Notes: generated by a model from the letters alone, not told the origin. DNA of 40,935 nucleotides from Acidocella sp. (GCF_013044125.1 NZ_JABEVC010000051.1:1-40935); one strand, 5' to 3'; shown: positions 24,886 to 34,804, counted from the stretch's first letter. Made by a program: numbers and translations.

Positions 24886-24940
24886 GACTCGGGTTTCGAA
24901 TCCTCCTTTAACCGAGTCCATCGATTCTGCCCAAGGATTC
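24886..24940. promoter_or_regulatory. Cluster of five GANTC (CcrM-type) sites upstream of mipZ
   Basis: GANTC pentamers occur at 24886 (GACTC), 24898 (GAATC), 24914 (GAGTC), 24923 (GATTC) and 24936 (GATTC), all within 55 bp and 13-67 bp upstream of the mipZ start. In Caulobacter, GcrA binds methylated GANTC and CcrM methylation is known to activate mipZ and ftsZ. The density here is far above what a G+C-rich sequence would give by chance. GACTCGGgTT and AACCGAGTC also form an inverted repeat around an AAAGGAGG sequence on the mipZ strand. Confidence 0.7.
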
Positions 24941-24997
24941 GTTATGCTGCACCGCCGCGCCCGCTTATAACTTCGCTGAAACAGGAGGTGGGATGCC

Positions 24998-25603
24998 ATG
25001 AAGCCATACCGTATTCTGGGCGCATGCTCCGGCTGGTCCGCGCTGCTCACCCAATACTGTCTCACCACCGCGCACGCGGGCCTGCTCCCCGGCAGCATCA
25101 CCTATTTCGGCTTCTTCACCATCTGGGGCAACCTTCTCGTGGCCCTGGCCTTCACCGCGCCGCTGCTGCCAGCCGCCACCCGGCCCACGTTTTTCCTCCG
25201 CCCCGGCGTGCGCGCGGCCATCGGGGTCTATATCCTCGTCATCGCGGTGGTGTATTATTTTCTATTGCGAAAGCTCTACCACCTCACCGGGCTGGACTGG
25301 TACGTGAACCTCCAGCTGCACGACATCAACCCGCCGCTTTATGTGCTGGATTGGGCGTTCTTCGTGCCCAAAGGGCAGTTACGTTTCCGCCAGATACCCT
25401 ACTGGCTCATCTGCCCGCTGGTCTACGCGGGTTACGTCCTGCTGCACGGCGCGCTTAGCAGCTATTACCCTTACCCGTTCCTCAACGCGGCCACGCTGGG
25501 CTATCCTCGGGTCAGCCTGAACATCGCCGGTCTCGCCCTGCTGTTCGCGGGCACGGGCGCCGGCTTCATCGCTGCCGGGCGCTACCTGCCCAACCCCGCC
25601 TGA
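24998..25603 (+). CDS. Pr6Pr family membrane protein
   Basis: This 201-residue protein has six predicted membrane spans. Conserved features are SYFGFFTIWGNLLVAL-like YFGFFTIWGNLLVALAFTAP, VYYFLLRKLYHLTGLDWYVNLQLHDINPPLYVLDW, and YWLICPLVYAGYVLLHGALSSYYPYPFLN. These match the FAR-17a/Pr6Pr-type group of unknown function. A strong AGGAGGTG lies 9 bp before the ATG. It diverges from mipZ across 124 bp and is convergent with the flavoprotein gene (3-bp gap). Confidence 0.85.
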   Translation: MKPYRILGACSGWSALLTQYCLTTAHAGLLPGSITYFGFFTIWGNLLVALAFTAPLLPAATRPTFFLRPGVRAAIGVYILVIAVVYYFLLRKLYHLTGLDWYVNLQLHDINPPLYVLDWAFFVPKGQLRFRQIPYWLICPLVYAGYVLLHGALSSYYPYPFLNAATLGYPRVSLNIAGLALLFAGTGAGFIAAGRYLPNPA

Positions 25604-25606
25604 GGC

Positions 25607-27022
25607 TTATTTTCCGGTCAAAATCCGGTCCACCAGCTCGCGCACTGTCGGGATGAACCCGTTGGAATAGAACGGATCGCTGCCAAAACGGCAGGCATTA
25701 TGCCCGGCGAACATCAGATTATGGTCCAGCGCATCCAGATCATCCGGCGCGGCATGGGCAATATCCTGCAAGGTCTTCTGGATGCAGAAGCTGCGCGGAT
25801 CGGCCTTTTTGCCGTTGTCATATTCCGGCGGCTCCTGGCTCCAGTTGGAGAACCGGCATTGGCTCAGGCAGCCCATGCAGTTCACCTGGTCGGTATGGAT
25901 CTCCTCGGCCTTCGCCGGGGTCACGAAGATCAGCGTGGAATCCGGGGTGCGCAGTGCATCCACATAACCGGCCTCTTCCCAGTCCCTCACCCGCGCATAA
26001 TCCGGCGCGGTGAGGTACACGGAGCGCTTACGCGCACCCACGCCATATTCCACCACATGCTCGCCAACCGGCTCGGGCGAATACGCCACCTGCCGCTCGT
26101 TGCGCCCGCGCAGCTCCTGGATGAAGCTGTTGTTCACGGCGGATGAATAAAACCCCGTGGGGGAGAATTTGTTGAGGAACACATCGCCCGGCTTGAGCGT
26201 GCGCAGGCGCTCCTTCCAGCTCGCTGGAATCGGGCTTTCCCTGGTCAGCAGCGGGCGGCTGCCGAACTGAAAGGCAATCGGCCCCAACTCGGGATTATCG
26301 ATCCAGTCTTCCCATTCCTCCAGCGCCCACACGCCGCCGGCCATGATGATCGGGGTCTCCCCCAGGCCGAATTCGCGCATGATCTTGCGCAGCGCCAGCA
26401 CGCGCGGAAACGGCGCCTCGGGCTTGCCCGGGTCCTCGCTGTTGGAAAGCCCGTTATGCCCCCCGGCCAGCCATGGGTCCTCATACACCACCCCGCCGAG
26501 CAGATTCGCCGCCTTGGAATAGGCCCGCTTCCACAGTGCCGAGAACGCGCGCCCGGAAGACACGATGGGATAATAATGCACATTGAACTTGGAGGCGATC
26601 TCCGAGAGCCGGTAGGGCATCCCCGCACCGCAGGTGATGCCGTTCACCAGCCCCTTGGTGCGCTCCAGAACGCCGGTGATCACCCGCTCCGCACCGCCCA
26701 TCTCCCACAGGATATTGGCATGGATGCGCCCCTTGCCGCCGGAAATCTCATAAGCGCGCTCAGCCTGGGCAACGCCGCCCTCGATCGCGTAGGCAATCAG
26801 CTCCTCATGGCGGTCCCGCCGGGTCTTGCCATGATAAACCGGCGAGATCACGTGCCCCTCCGCGTCGTAATTATCAGGATTGACCGCCGAGAACGTCCCC
26901 GCCCCGCCGCCCGCGGCCCAATGGCCGGCGGTTACGCCGTTGGAAACAGCAACACCCTTGCCGCCCTCCACGAGGGGCAGAATTTCAGTTCCGCCCATGC
27001 GGATGGCATTGATAAGCTTCAT
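25607..27022 (-). CDS. NMO-like FMN flavoprotein with C-terminal cysteine cluster
   Basis: This 471-residue TIM-barrel flavoprotein is of the nitronate monooxygenase/enoyl-reductase-II type. GGKGVAVSNGVTAGHWAAGGGAGTFSA starts the barrel; VNGITCGAGMPYRLSEIA, GGVVYEDPWLAGGHNG, IIMAGGVWALEEWEDWI and IAFQFGSRPLLT follow. Unlike canonical NMOs, a C-terminal extension carries Cys382, Cys385 and Cys389 (NCMGCLSQCRF), then Cys413 and Cys444. This hints at a bound metal or Fe-S cluster. The substrate is unknown. A 211-bp divergent spacer separates it from eno. Confidence 0.85.
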   Translation of the reverse strand: MKLINAIRMGGTEILPLVEGGKGVAVSNGVTAGHWAAGGGAGTFSAVNPDNYDAEGHVISPVYHGKTRRDRHEELIAYAIEGGVAQAERAYEISGGKGRIHANILWEMGGAERVITGVLERTKGLVNGITCGAGMPYRLSEIASKFNVHYYPIVSSGRAFSALWKRAYSKAANLLGGVVYEDPWLAGGHNGLSNSEDPGKPEAPFPRVLALRKIMREFGLGETPIIMAGGVWALEEWEDWIDNPELGPIAFQFGSRPLLTRESPIPASWKERLRTLKPGDVFLNKFSPTGFYSSAVNNSFIQELRGRNERQVAYSPEPVGEHVVEYGVGARKRSVYLTAPDYARVRDWEEAGYVDALRTPDSTLIFVTPAKAEEIHTDQVNCMGCLSQCRFSNWSQEPPEYDNGKKADPRSFCIQKTLQDIAHAAPDDLDALDHNLMFAGHNACRFGSDPFYSNGFIPTVRELVDRILTGK

Positions 27023-28511
<1,489 letters not shown>

Positions 28512-28534
28512 TTTCCGGCGATCGTCTAAAACAC

Positions 28535-28568
28535 AAAGGCCCCGGCGGTTCGCCACCGGGGCTTTTGT
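28535..28568. terminator. Rho-independent terminator after eno, possibly bidirectional
   Basis: GCCCCGGcGG-TTCG-CCaCCGGGGC forms a 10-bp stem with one mismatch and a tetraloop, followed by TTTTGTTG on the plus strand. On the minus strand, downstream of queD, the stem is followed by CTTTGTGTTTT. It therefore suits termination from both convergent genes. Confidence 0.85.
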
Positions 28569-28590
28569 TGTGCCGGATTTATTAGCCCGC

Positions 28591-28956
28591 CTACCCCGGC
28601 CCGAAATAGCTGCAGGCATCGCCCTCGCTGTCACGGTACACGCTCACCCGCGCCAGCCCCGCGCAATCGCCTTCCAGCCTGTGCCAGATCCAGCTTGCGA
28701 GATTCTCCAGCGTCGCCGGGCCCAAATCCGCGATCTCATCTAAAAACCGATGATCCAGCGCCTCGCGCACCTCGGCGATGCGCCGGGCAAAATGTCCCAG
28801 ATCAATCAACATCCCGGTCCCGGCGTCAGGCGCACCGCGCAGCGCCACCTCGGCGCGGTACGAATGACCATGGATCCGCCGGCTGGGCTCGGCATCAATG
28901 CGCCGTTGCAGGGTATGCGCCGCCTCGAAGCGGAATTGTTTACTCAGCTCATGCAT
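28591..28956 (-). CDS. queD: 6-carboxytetrahydropterin synthase-like protein (QueD family)
   Basis: This 121-residue T-fold protein is predicted to act after GTP cyclohydrolase in queuosine/7-deazaguanine synthesis. FRFEAAHTL and RRIHGHSYRAEV supply zinc ligands His14, His29 and His31. MLIDLGHFARRI, LDHRFLDEI and TLENLASWIW are typical family blocks. In Escherichia coli QueD a catalytic cysteine sits four residues before the HGH motif (CGRLHGH); here the position is Ser25 (SRRIHGH). The downstream end is DSEGDACSYFG rather than the E. coli KETCTAG form. The start overlaps the queE stop (TAATG), which supports a queuosine role despite the lost cysteine. Confidence 0.88.
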   Translation of the reverse strand: MHELSKQFRFEAAHTLQRRIDAEPSRRIHGHSYRAEVALRGAPDAGTGMLIDLGHFARRIAEVREALDHRFLDEIADLGPATLENLASWIWHRLEGDCAGLARVSVYRDSEGDACSYFGPG

Positions 28957-29588
28957 TAAGGAATACCCAGATATTTATGTGTCTGCACTGAAAGCCGCCA
29001 CCGCGGGTTGGCGAGGCAGAAGGCGATGGCCGCCTCGGTATTGGCGGCGCGCTGGGGCCCATCCATCGGCTGCAACAGGAAATGCGTGAAACCCAGCGCC
29101 TCGAACCGCGCGGGCGGCGCCGCCTCCTGCGGAAACACCAGCTTCAGCTCATCGCCCCCGTTCACCGCGAGCGGCGCCCCGGCTTTGGGGCTGATGCAGA
29201 GCCAGTCGATCCCCTGGGGCGGCGCCAGCGTGCCGTTGCTCTCCGCGGCAACGCGAAACCCCCGCGCGTGCAGCGCCGCGGTCAACGCGGCATCAACCTG
29301 CAAAAACGGCTCCCCGCCGGTCAGCACCACCAGCCGCTCCGCCGCGCCGCCGCGCCAGGCCGCCTCAACCGCCCCAGCCAGCGCCTGCGCATCGCCAAAG
29401 CGCCCACCACCGGGACCATCCGTGCCAATGAAATCCGTATCGCAGAACGTGCATACCGCGCCGGCGCGGTCCTCCTCGCGGCCAGACCACAGGTTACAGC
29501 CCGCGAAACGGCAGAATACCGCCGCTCGCCCGGCCTGCAGCCCTTCTCCCTGCAGGGTCAGGAAAATTTCCTTCACCGCGTAACTCAT
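28956..29588 (-). CDS. queE: 7-carboxy-7-deazaguanine synthase
   Basis: This radical SAM enzyme contracts 6-carboxytetrahydropterin to 7-carboxy-7-deazaguanine in queuosine biosynthesis. The cluster motif is the expanded C-x14-C-x2-C (CNLWSGREEDRAGAVCTFC), the hallmark of one QueE type. VKEIFLTLQGEGLQAGRAAVFCRFAGC is the N-terminal signature, VLTGGEPFLQ the GGEP motif and LQPMDGP lies near the end. ATG 29588 gives 210 residues; the longer track ORF has no homology before MSYAVKEIF. It is coupled to queD by TAATG. QueC and QueF are not in the window. Confidence 0.94.
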   Translation of the reverse strand: MSYAVKEIFLTLQGEGLQAGRAAVFCRFAGCNLWSGREEDRAGAVCTFCDTDFIGTDGPGGGRFGDAQALAGAVEAAWRGGAAERLVVLTGGEPFLQVDAALTAALHARGFRVAAESNGTLAPPQGIDWLCISPKAGAPLAVNGGDELKLVFPQEAAPPARFEALGFTHFLLQPMDGPQRAANTEAAIAFCLANPRWRLSVQTHKYLGIP

Positions 29589-29811
29589 CAGCCCATCCCT
29601 TCTGGCGCCCGGCCCAAACCGCACGCGGCCACAACCGGCGCCTCTATCATCGCCCCGGGCAAAACTGGCAAGACCGTCTCCGCCCCGAATTCCTTTATTG
29701 CAGCGCGGCACCAAAAACCGGTACACTCGGATTCGCGGGGGAGAGACGCTCCCGGCACCAAGGCTTGAGCCGTCTTCCCCGCGTTGACCACCTCTGGATC
29801 AGGAGACTCCC

Positions 29812-30318
29812 ATGCCGAGCCTCGCTCTTTCTCTGGACAATACCTCCGTCGCCAATCCGCTGGACCTCGTCGAGCAGGTCATCTCCGCCAACGACTGGGC
29901 GTTCGACCGCCGTTCAGACTCTGACATGGCCGCGCAAGCCCCCGGCAAATGGTGCGACTACGGGCTGTATTTCTGCTGGTCGGATGAAATTTCCGTCATG
30001 CATTTCTCCTGCGCCTTCGAATTGAAATCCCCGCCCAAGCGCCGCGGCGCCCTCTATGAGCTGCTGGCCAAAGCCAATGAGCGCTTGTGGATCGGCCATT
30101 TCGGCATGGACGAGGACACCGGCATGCCAATCTACCGCCATTCGGTGCTGCTGCGCGGCACCCCCAGCGCCTCGGCGGAATCCATCGAGGACCTGGTGGA
30201 CATCGCCATCACCGAATGCGAGCGCTTCTTCCCCGCCTTCCAGTTCACCCTCTGGGGCGGCAAATCCCCCAGCGATGCGCTGGAAGCCGCCATGCTGGAA
30301 TGTGCCGGCGAGGCGTGA
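29812..30318 (+). CDS. YbjN domain-containing protein
   Basis: This 168-residue soluble protein has the YbjN (type III secretion chaperone-like) fold. PLDLVEQVISANDWAFDRRSDSDMAA, FCWSDEISVMHFSCAFELKSPPKRRGALYELLAKANERLWIGHFGMDEDTGMPIYRHSVLL and the following helix match the family. The biochemical role is unknown. AGGAGA precedes the ATG by a good distance. proC follows 13 bp downstream, a frequent pairing in alphaproteobacteria as far as I recall. Confidence 0.88.
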   Translation: MPSLALSLDNTSVANPLDLVEQVISANDWAFDRRSDSDMAAQAPGKWCDYGLYFCWSDEISVMHFSCAFELKSPPKRRGALYELLAKANERLWIGHFGMDEDTGMPIYRHSVLLRGTPSASAESIEDLVDIAITECERFFPAFQFTLWGGKSPSDALEAAMLECAGEA

Positions 30319-30331
30319 TACCCCGCCCTGC

Positions 30332-31141
30332 ATGACCGAATCTTTCCCCTCGCTTCTTCTCGTCGGCGGCGGCCGCATGGGCTCCGCTTTGTTGGCCGGC
30401 TGGCGCGAGCGCGGGCTCTCCTGCGCGCTGGTGGTAGACCCCTCACCCGGCGCCGCCGCGCTGGCCGGGCCAAATGTAACCGTCGTAGCCTCGGTGACGG
30501 ATATTCCGCACGGCTTCGCGCCCAGCGCCGTCATCCTCGCGGTCAAGCCGCAAATGGCCGCGCAGGCCCTGCCCGCCTATGCCCGCTTTGCCGGCCATGC
30601 GGTGTTCATCTCCATCATGGCCGGCAAAACCCTTAACGCCATCGCCGCCATGCTCGGGGTCAAGACTGCCATCGTGCGCGCCATGCCCAACACCCCCGCC
30701 GCGGTGCGCCAGGGCATCACCGTCGCGGTGGCGGGCAGCCATGTCACCCCCGCGCAAAAATCCCTGGCTGATGATCTGCTCGCCGCCACCGGGCTAATCT
30801 CCTGGGTCGAGAGCGAAGCCCTGCTCGACCCCGTGACCGCTATTTCCGGCGGCGGCCCCGCCTATGTATTCCTCCTCACCGAGCTGATGGAGCAGGCCGG
30901 GCTGGACCAGGGCCTGCCCCCCGCGCTGGCCCGCCAGATGGCTCGCCAGACCGTCATCGGCTCCGCCGCCCTGCTCGCCGCCAGCGATGAGGACGCAGCC
31001 GCCTTGCGCGTCGCCGTTACCTCTCCCGGCGGCACCACCGAGCGCGCCCTGGCAGTGTTGCGCGCGGATGACGCCTGGCCGGAAACTTTCACAAAAGCGA
31101 TTCAGGCTGCCACGGAACGGTCACGCGAGCTCTCCAGTTAA
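30332..31141 (+). CDS. proC: Pyrroline-5-carboxylate reductase
   Basis: This NAD(P)H-dependent enzyme catalyses the last step of proline synthesis. SLLLVGGGRMGSALLAGW is the dinucleotide fold. VILAVKPQ, RAMPNTPAAVRQGIT, AISGGGPAYVFLLTELMEQAG and AALRVAVTSPGGTTERAL are family motifs. The frame is open from 30056 inside the ybjN-like gene, but ATG 30332 (MTESFPSLLL) gives the normal 269 residues. It follows the YbjN gene closely and precedes prs by about 70 bp. Confidence 0.95.
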   Translation: MTESFPSLLLVGGGRMGSALLAGWRERGLSCALVVDPSPGAAALAGPNVTVVASVTDIPHGFAPSAVILAVKPQMAAQALPAYARFAGHAVFISIMAGKTLNAIAAMLGVKTAIVRAMPNTPAAVRQGITVAVAGSHVTPAQKSLADDLLAATGLISWVESEALLDPVTAISGGGPAYVFLLTELMEQAGLDQGLPPALARQMARQTVIGSAALLAASDEDAAALRVAVTSPGGTTERALAVLRADDAWPETFTKAIQAATERSRELSS

Positions 31142-31210
31142 TGGACATTGCCCCCCCCGGTTGCTAAACCCCGCCCAATTTAAATTTTAGCCAGCCCGGA
31201 AAGAAATTCC

Positions 31211-32143
31211 ATGAAAATTGTTGCCTGCAACAGCAACCGCCCGCTGGCCGAAGCTGTCGCCGCCGGTTTGAACATCCCCTTGGCCAAAGCCTCCATCCGC
31301 CGCTTCGCCGACATGGAGGTTTTCGTGGAAATTCACGAGAACGTGCGCGGGGAGGACGTGTTCGTCATCCAGTCCACCTCCTATCCAACCAACGATAACC
31401 TGATGGAGCTGCTGATCACCTGCGACGCCCTGCGCCGCGGTTCGGCCCGGCGCATCACCCCGGTCATCCCCTATTTCGGCTACGCCCGGCAGGACCGTAA
31501 ATCCGGCCCGCGCACACCCATCTCCGCTAAGCTGGTCGCCAACCTCATCACCGAGGCCGGCGCCAACCGCGTTCTCACCATGGACCTGCATGCCGGCCAG
31601 ATCCAAGGCTTCTTCGATATCCCGGTGGACAATCTCCCCGCCGCCCCGCTGTTCTCGGCGGACATCACCGAGCGTTTCGCCGGGCGCGACCCGATGATCG
31701 TCTCGCCCGATGTCGGCGGCGTGCTGCGCGCGCGCATCATCGCCCGGCGCCTCAACACCGATCTCGCGATCATTGACAAACGCCGCGAGCGCGCCGGCGT
31801 CTCCGAGGTCATGAACATCATCGGCGAGGTGGAAGGCCGCGACTGCATCATCATTGACGACATCGTGGATTCCGGCGGCACGCTCTGCAACGCCGCTGAA
31901 GCGCTCATCAACGAGGGCGCGCGCTCGGTAAGCGTCTATGTCAGCCACGGCGTGCTCTCGGGCGGCGCCGTCGCGCGCATCGCCGCCTCCAAGATCGAGA
32001 TGCTGACCATCACCGACTCCATCGCCGCCACCGAAGCCGTGCGCCTGGCCCATAACGTGCGCCAACTCTCCATCGCCCCGCTGCTGGCCGAAGCCGTGCG
32101 CCGCATTTCGACCGAAAGTTCCGTCAGCTCATTGTTCGACTAA
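31211..32143 (+). CDS. prs: Ribose-phosphate pyrophosphokinase
   Basis: PRPP synthase makes phosphoribosyl pyrophosphate for nucleotides, histidine and tryptophan. The 310 residues carry [48 protein letters not shown]-type linker and the PRPP-binding loop [14 protein letters not shown] ribosome site GGAAAG lies before the ATG. PRPP feeds HisI's pathway, but the two genes are far apart. Confidence 0.97.
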   Translation: MKIVACNSNRPLAEAVAAGLNIPLAKASIRRFADMEVFVEIHENVRGEDVFVIQSTSYPTNDNLMELLITCDALRRGSARRITPVIPYFGYARQDRKSGPRTPISAKLVANLITEAGANRVLTMDLHAGQIQGFFDIPVDNLPAAPLFSADITERFAGRDPMIVSPDVGGVLRARIIARRLNTDLAIIDKRRERAGVSEVMNIIGEVEGRDCIIIDDIVDSGGTLCNAAEALINEGARSVSVYVSHGVLSGGAVARIAASKIEMLTITDSIAATEAVRLAHNVRQLSIAPLLAEAVRRISTESSVSSLFD

Positions 32144-32172
32144 CCGCGCATCCCCATATCGCAAGGCATCTC

Positions 32173-32790
32173 ATGAAACTCTTCTACTCCCCCGGTGCCT
32201 GCTCCATCGGCATCCAGATCCTGCTGCGCGAGATCGGCAACCCCTTCGAGCTGGTCAAAACCGACCTGCACAAGGGCGCGCAGCACACGCCTGAATTTCT
32301 GGCCGTAAACCCCAAGGCCAAAGTGCCAGTCCTGCAACGTGACGATGCCAGCATCCTCACCGAATTTCCCGCCATCTGCATCTACCTGGCGCGCACCAAT
32401 CCAGACAAAAACCTGCTTCCCGCCGGGCTGGAGGGTGAGGTCCGCACGCTGGAACTGCTCGACTACATGGTCGCCACCATCCACATGCGCGGCTTTGCCC
32501 GCCTGATACGCACCGGCATGTTCAGCACAACCCCCGGCGATGAGGATAAAATCCGCCAGACCGGGCGCGAGATTGTTCTCCAGGGCTTTGCCAACCTGCA
32601 AGCGGCGCTGGGCGGCAAGCCCTATCTCTTCGGGGATTTCTCAATTGCCGACGCCGCGCTCTTCTACCTGGAATTCTGGGCCCGCAACCGCGCGCAAGTC
32701 CCCCTGCCGGCAAATCTTGACGCGCATCTGGACCGCATGCTCGCCCGCCCAAGCGTGCAGGCTTCCCTGGCAGCCGAAGGTCTGGCCTGA
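32173..32790 (+). CDS. Glutathione S-transferase family protein
   Basis: This 205-residue protein has an N-terminal thioredoxin-like domain (MKLFYSPGACSIGIQILLREIG, VNPKAKVPVLQRDDASILTEFPAICIYLA) and a helical C-terminal domain (YLFGDFSIADAALFYLEFW). It has the length and order of beta/zeta-type bacterial GSTs. The catalytic residue is likely Ser or Cys of SPGACS. The substrate is unknown. The next gene starts immediately after its TGA. Confidence 0.9.
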   Translation: MKLFYSPGACSIGIQILLREIGNPFELVKTDLHKGAQHTPEFLAVNPKAKVPVLQRDDASILTEFPAICIYLARTNPDKNLLPAGLEGEVRTLELLDYMVATIHMRGFARLIRTGMFSTTPGDEDKIRQTGREIVLQGFANLQAALGGKPYLFGDFSIADAALFYLEFWARNRAQVPLPANLDAHLDRMLARPSVQASLAAEGLA

Positions 32791-33339
32791 ATGCAGCTCC
32801 CCGCGGTTCCGTTCTGGTTCCTTCGCCACGGCGAGACGGATTATAACGCCGCCGGCCTCTCCCAGGGCGCGCTGGACATTTCCCTGAACGCCACCGGCCG
32901 CGCGCAGGCGGAGGTGGCCGCCCCGCTGCTGGCCGGCCAGGGGATTCGCGCCATTATCTCCTCCCCCATGATCCGCACCCGCGAGACGACCGCCATCGTC
33001 AATGAATTTCTTAACCTGCCGGTCAGCTTCGAGGCTGATCTGCGCGAGGTGATTTTCGGCGGCATGGAGGGCAAGCCCCTGCAGCCCTGGTTCCCTGAAT
33101 GGATGGAGGGCCGCTACACCCCCGAGGGCGCCGAAACCTTTGCCGAGGTCACCATCCGCGCGCGCATTGCCATGCGCCGCGTGCTGGCACAGCCCGGCCC
33201 GGTGCTCATCGTCGCCCATGGCGGCATTTTCCGCGCACTGCGCGACCTCATGGGCCTGAGCAAGGAGGGCCTGACCCCCAACGCCGTCCCCCTGTTTTGT
33301 GACCCAACGGAAAACGGCTGGGAAGTCCGCATGCCCTGA
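32791..33339 (+). CDS. Histidine phosphatase family protein
   Basis: This 182-residue phosphoglycerate-mutase-fold phosphatase has the phospho-acceptor histidine in FLRHGETDYN. The second conserved histidine lies in VLIVAHGGIFRAL, and SSPMIRTRETTAIV is the arginine motif. The substrate is unknown. The ATG directly abuts the TGA of the GST gene. Its own TGA abuts the TGA of the convergent xth gene, forming TGATCA. Confidence 0.92.
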   Translation: MQLPAVPFWFLRHGETDYNAAGLSQGALDISLNATGRAQAEVAAPLLAGQGIRAIISSPMIRTRETTAIVNEFLNLPVSFEADLREVIFGGMEGKPLQPWFPEWMEGRYTPEGAETFAEVTIRARIAMRRVLAQPGPVLIVAHGGIFRALRDLMGLSKEGLTPNAVPLFCDPTENGWEVRMP

Positions 33340-34143
33340 TCAGCCCAGTTTGAGCGTCACGCTCACGGGCACATGGTCCGATGGCTGCTCCCAATTGCGC
33401 GCCTCCTTCAGAATTTTATACCCCGCCAGCACGGGTTCCAGGTCGCGGCTCACCCACACATGGTCCAGCCGCCGCCCCCGGTTGGAAGCCTCCCAGTCGC
33501 GGTTGCGATACGACCACCAGGTATAGAGCTTGCGCTCCGGCGCCACGAAATGGCGGAGCGCATCAACAAAGCCTTCCGCCATCCAGGCGTTCAGCCCCTG
33601 CGTCTCCACCGGCGTATGGCTGACAATGCCAAGCAACTGCTTGTGGTTCCACACATCGTTTTCCAGCGGCGCGATGTTCAAATCCCCCACCAGCACGCTG
33701 CGCCGCGGCGGATACGCAGCGAAATGCTCGCGCGCCTGCGTAATGAAATCCAGCTTATGAGCAAACTTCACGTTCAGCGCCGGGTCCGCGATATCGCCGC
33801 CCGCCGGCACATAAAAATTATGCAATACCAGCGCCGCGCCGCCTGTCTCCAGCCGGGCGGAAATATGCCTGCAATCATTTTTACCGCACCAGTCAGGCGT
33901 GTTCTCCTCCAGCGTCAGCGGCAGCCGGGAGAGGATCGCAACGCCGTTATAGCCCTTCATGCCGCGCTTCAGCACATGTGGAAAACCAATTTCCCCGGCA
34001 ATGGCCTCGGGAAACAGCTCATCAGGCACCTTGGTTTCCTGCAGGCAGATTACATCGGGCGCCAGCCCGCTCATCAGCCTGGGCAGCAACCCCTGGCGCA
34101 GCCGCAATGAATTAATGTTCCAGCTTGCAATCGTCAGATCCAT
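33340..34143 (-). CDS. xth: Exodeoxyribonuclease III
   Basis: This AP endonuclease/3'-5' exonuclease of base-excision repair has 267 residues. Motifs: IASWNINSLRLR, VICLQETKV (metal-binding Glu), HNFYVPAGG, LVGDLNIAPLENDVW (Asn/Asp pair), LDHVWVSRDL and SDHVPVSV (catalytic His). It is downstream of lolA by 6 bp. The lolA-xth order is, to my recollection, common in alphaproteobacteria, usually after ftsK; here marR precedes instead. Confidence 0.95.
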   Translation of the reverse strand: MDLTIASWNINSLRLRQGLLPRLMSGLAPDVICLQETKVPDELFPEAIAGEIGFPHVLKRGMKGYNGVAILSRLPLTLEENTPDWCGKNDCRHISARLETGGAALVLHNFYVPAGGDIADPALNVKFAHKLDFITQAREHFAAYPPRRSVLVGDLNIAPLENDVWNHKQLLGIVSHTPVETQGLNAWMAEGFVDALRHFVAPERKLYTWWSYRNRDWEASNRGRRLDHVWVSRDLEPVLAGYKILKEARNWEQPSDHVPVSVTLKLG

Positions 34144-34149
34144 GAAGAT

Positions 34150-34800
34150 TTAACCGCCGGAGGGCATCGGAGATGTGGCGGGAATGAACCGGAACAATGA
34201 ATCCGGATACGGGCCGCCCGGCACGATGTCATAAAGGCTCACCCGCGTCTGCCGCCCCTGCGCGTCCATCACAACCCATTGCCGCAGTTCCAGCGGATCG
34301 GTGGCAAACACCAGGGTCAGGCTGCCCTCGGCGGCCTTGCCCTTGCGGATCAGCGTGATGTCATCTTCCCCCGGCTGCATCTGAATATTCGTGACCACCA
34401 CGCCGGCGGAGTTCAAATTCACATGCTTGGCCAGCAAAATCCCGAGCGGCGTGCTACCCAGCGGAATATTCGTCGTCTGATTCAACGCCGGATCGTAATA
34501 CACCAACAGCCCAAAACCCGCCACGAGCAGCTGCTTGTCGGGCGGATCATACTCAAAGCGCATCTTGCCCGGCCGCTGCAGCCAGGCTTTGCCAGTGCGC
34601 GTTGAACCATCAGCCGCCACCTGCAAAAAATTAGCAGTCAGCCCGGTCTGCTGGTTCAAATACGTCTCCACCTGCGAGACCAGAGTCTGGTCCGCCGGGG
34701 TCATCACAAAGGGCGCCGGCTGTGCCATTGCGGGCACGCCGCGCATAAGCAGCCCCCCCAGCATCGCCGCCAGGAGAACGCGCCGGGGATGCAAAGCCAC
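34150..34800 (-). CDS. lolA: Outer-membrane lipoprotein carrier protein LolA
   Basis: This periplasmic chaperone carries lipoproteins from the LolCDE complex to the outer membrane. The signal peptide VLLAAMLGGLLMRGVPAMAQP is cleaved after AMA. VETYLNQQTGLTANFLQVAADGSTRTGKAWLQRPGKMRFEYDPPDKQLLVAGFGLLVYYDP matches the family's half-barrel region, and LELRQWVVMDAQGRQTRVSLYDI its C-terminal part. At 216 residues it is normal length. It lies between marR (4 bp) and xth (6 bp). Confidence 0.92.
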   Translation of the reverse strand: MALHPRRVLLAAMLGGLLMRGVPAMAQPAPFVMTPADQTLVSQVETYLNQQTGLTANFLQVAADGSTRTGKAWLQRPGKMRFEYDPPDKQLLVAGFGLLVYYDPALNQTTNIPLGSTPLGILLAKHVNLNSAGVVVTNIQMQPGEDDITLIRKGKAAEGSLTLVFATDPLELRQWVVMDAQGRQTRVSLYDIVPGGPYPDSLFRFIPATSPMPSGG

Positions 34801-34804
34801 CGCT

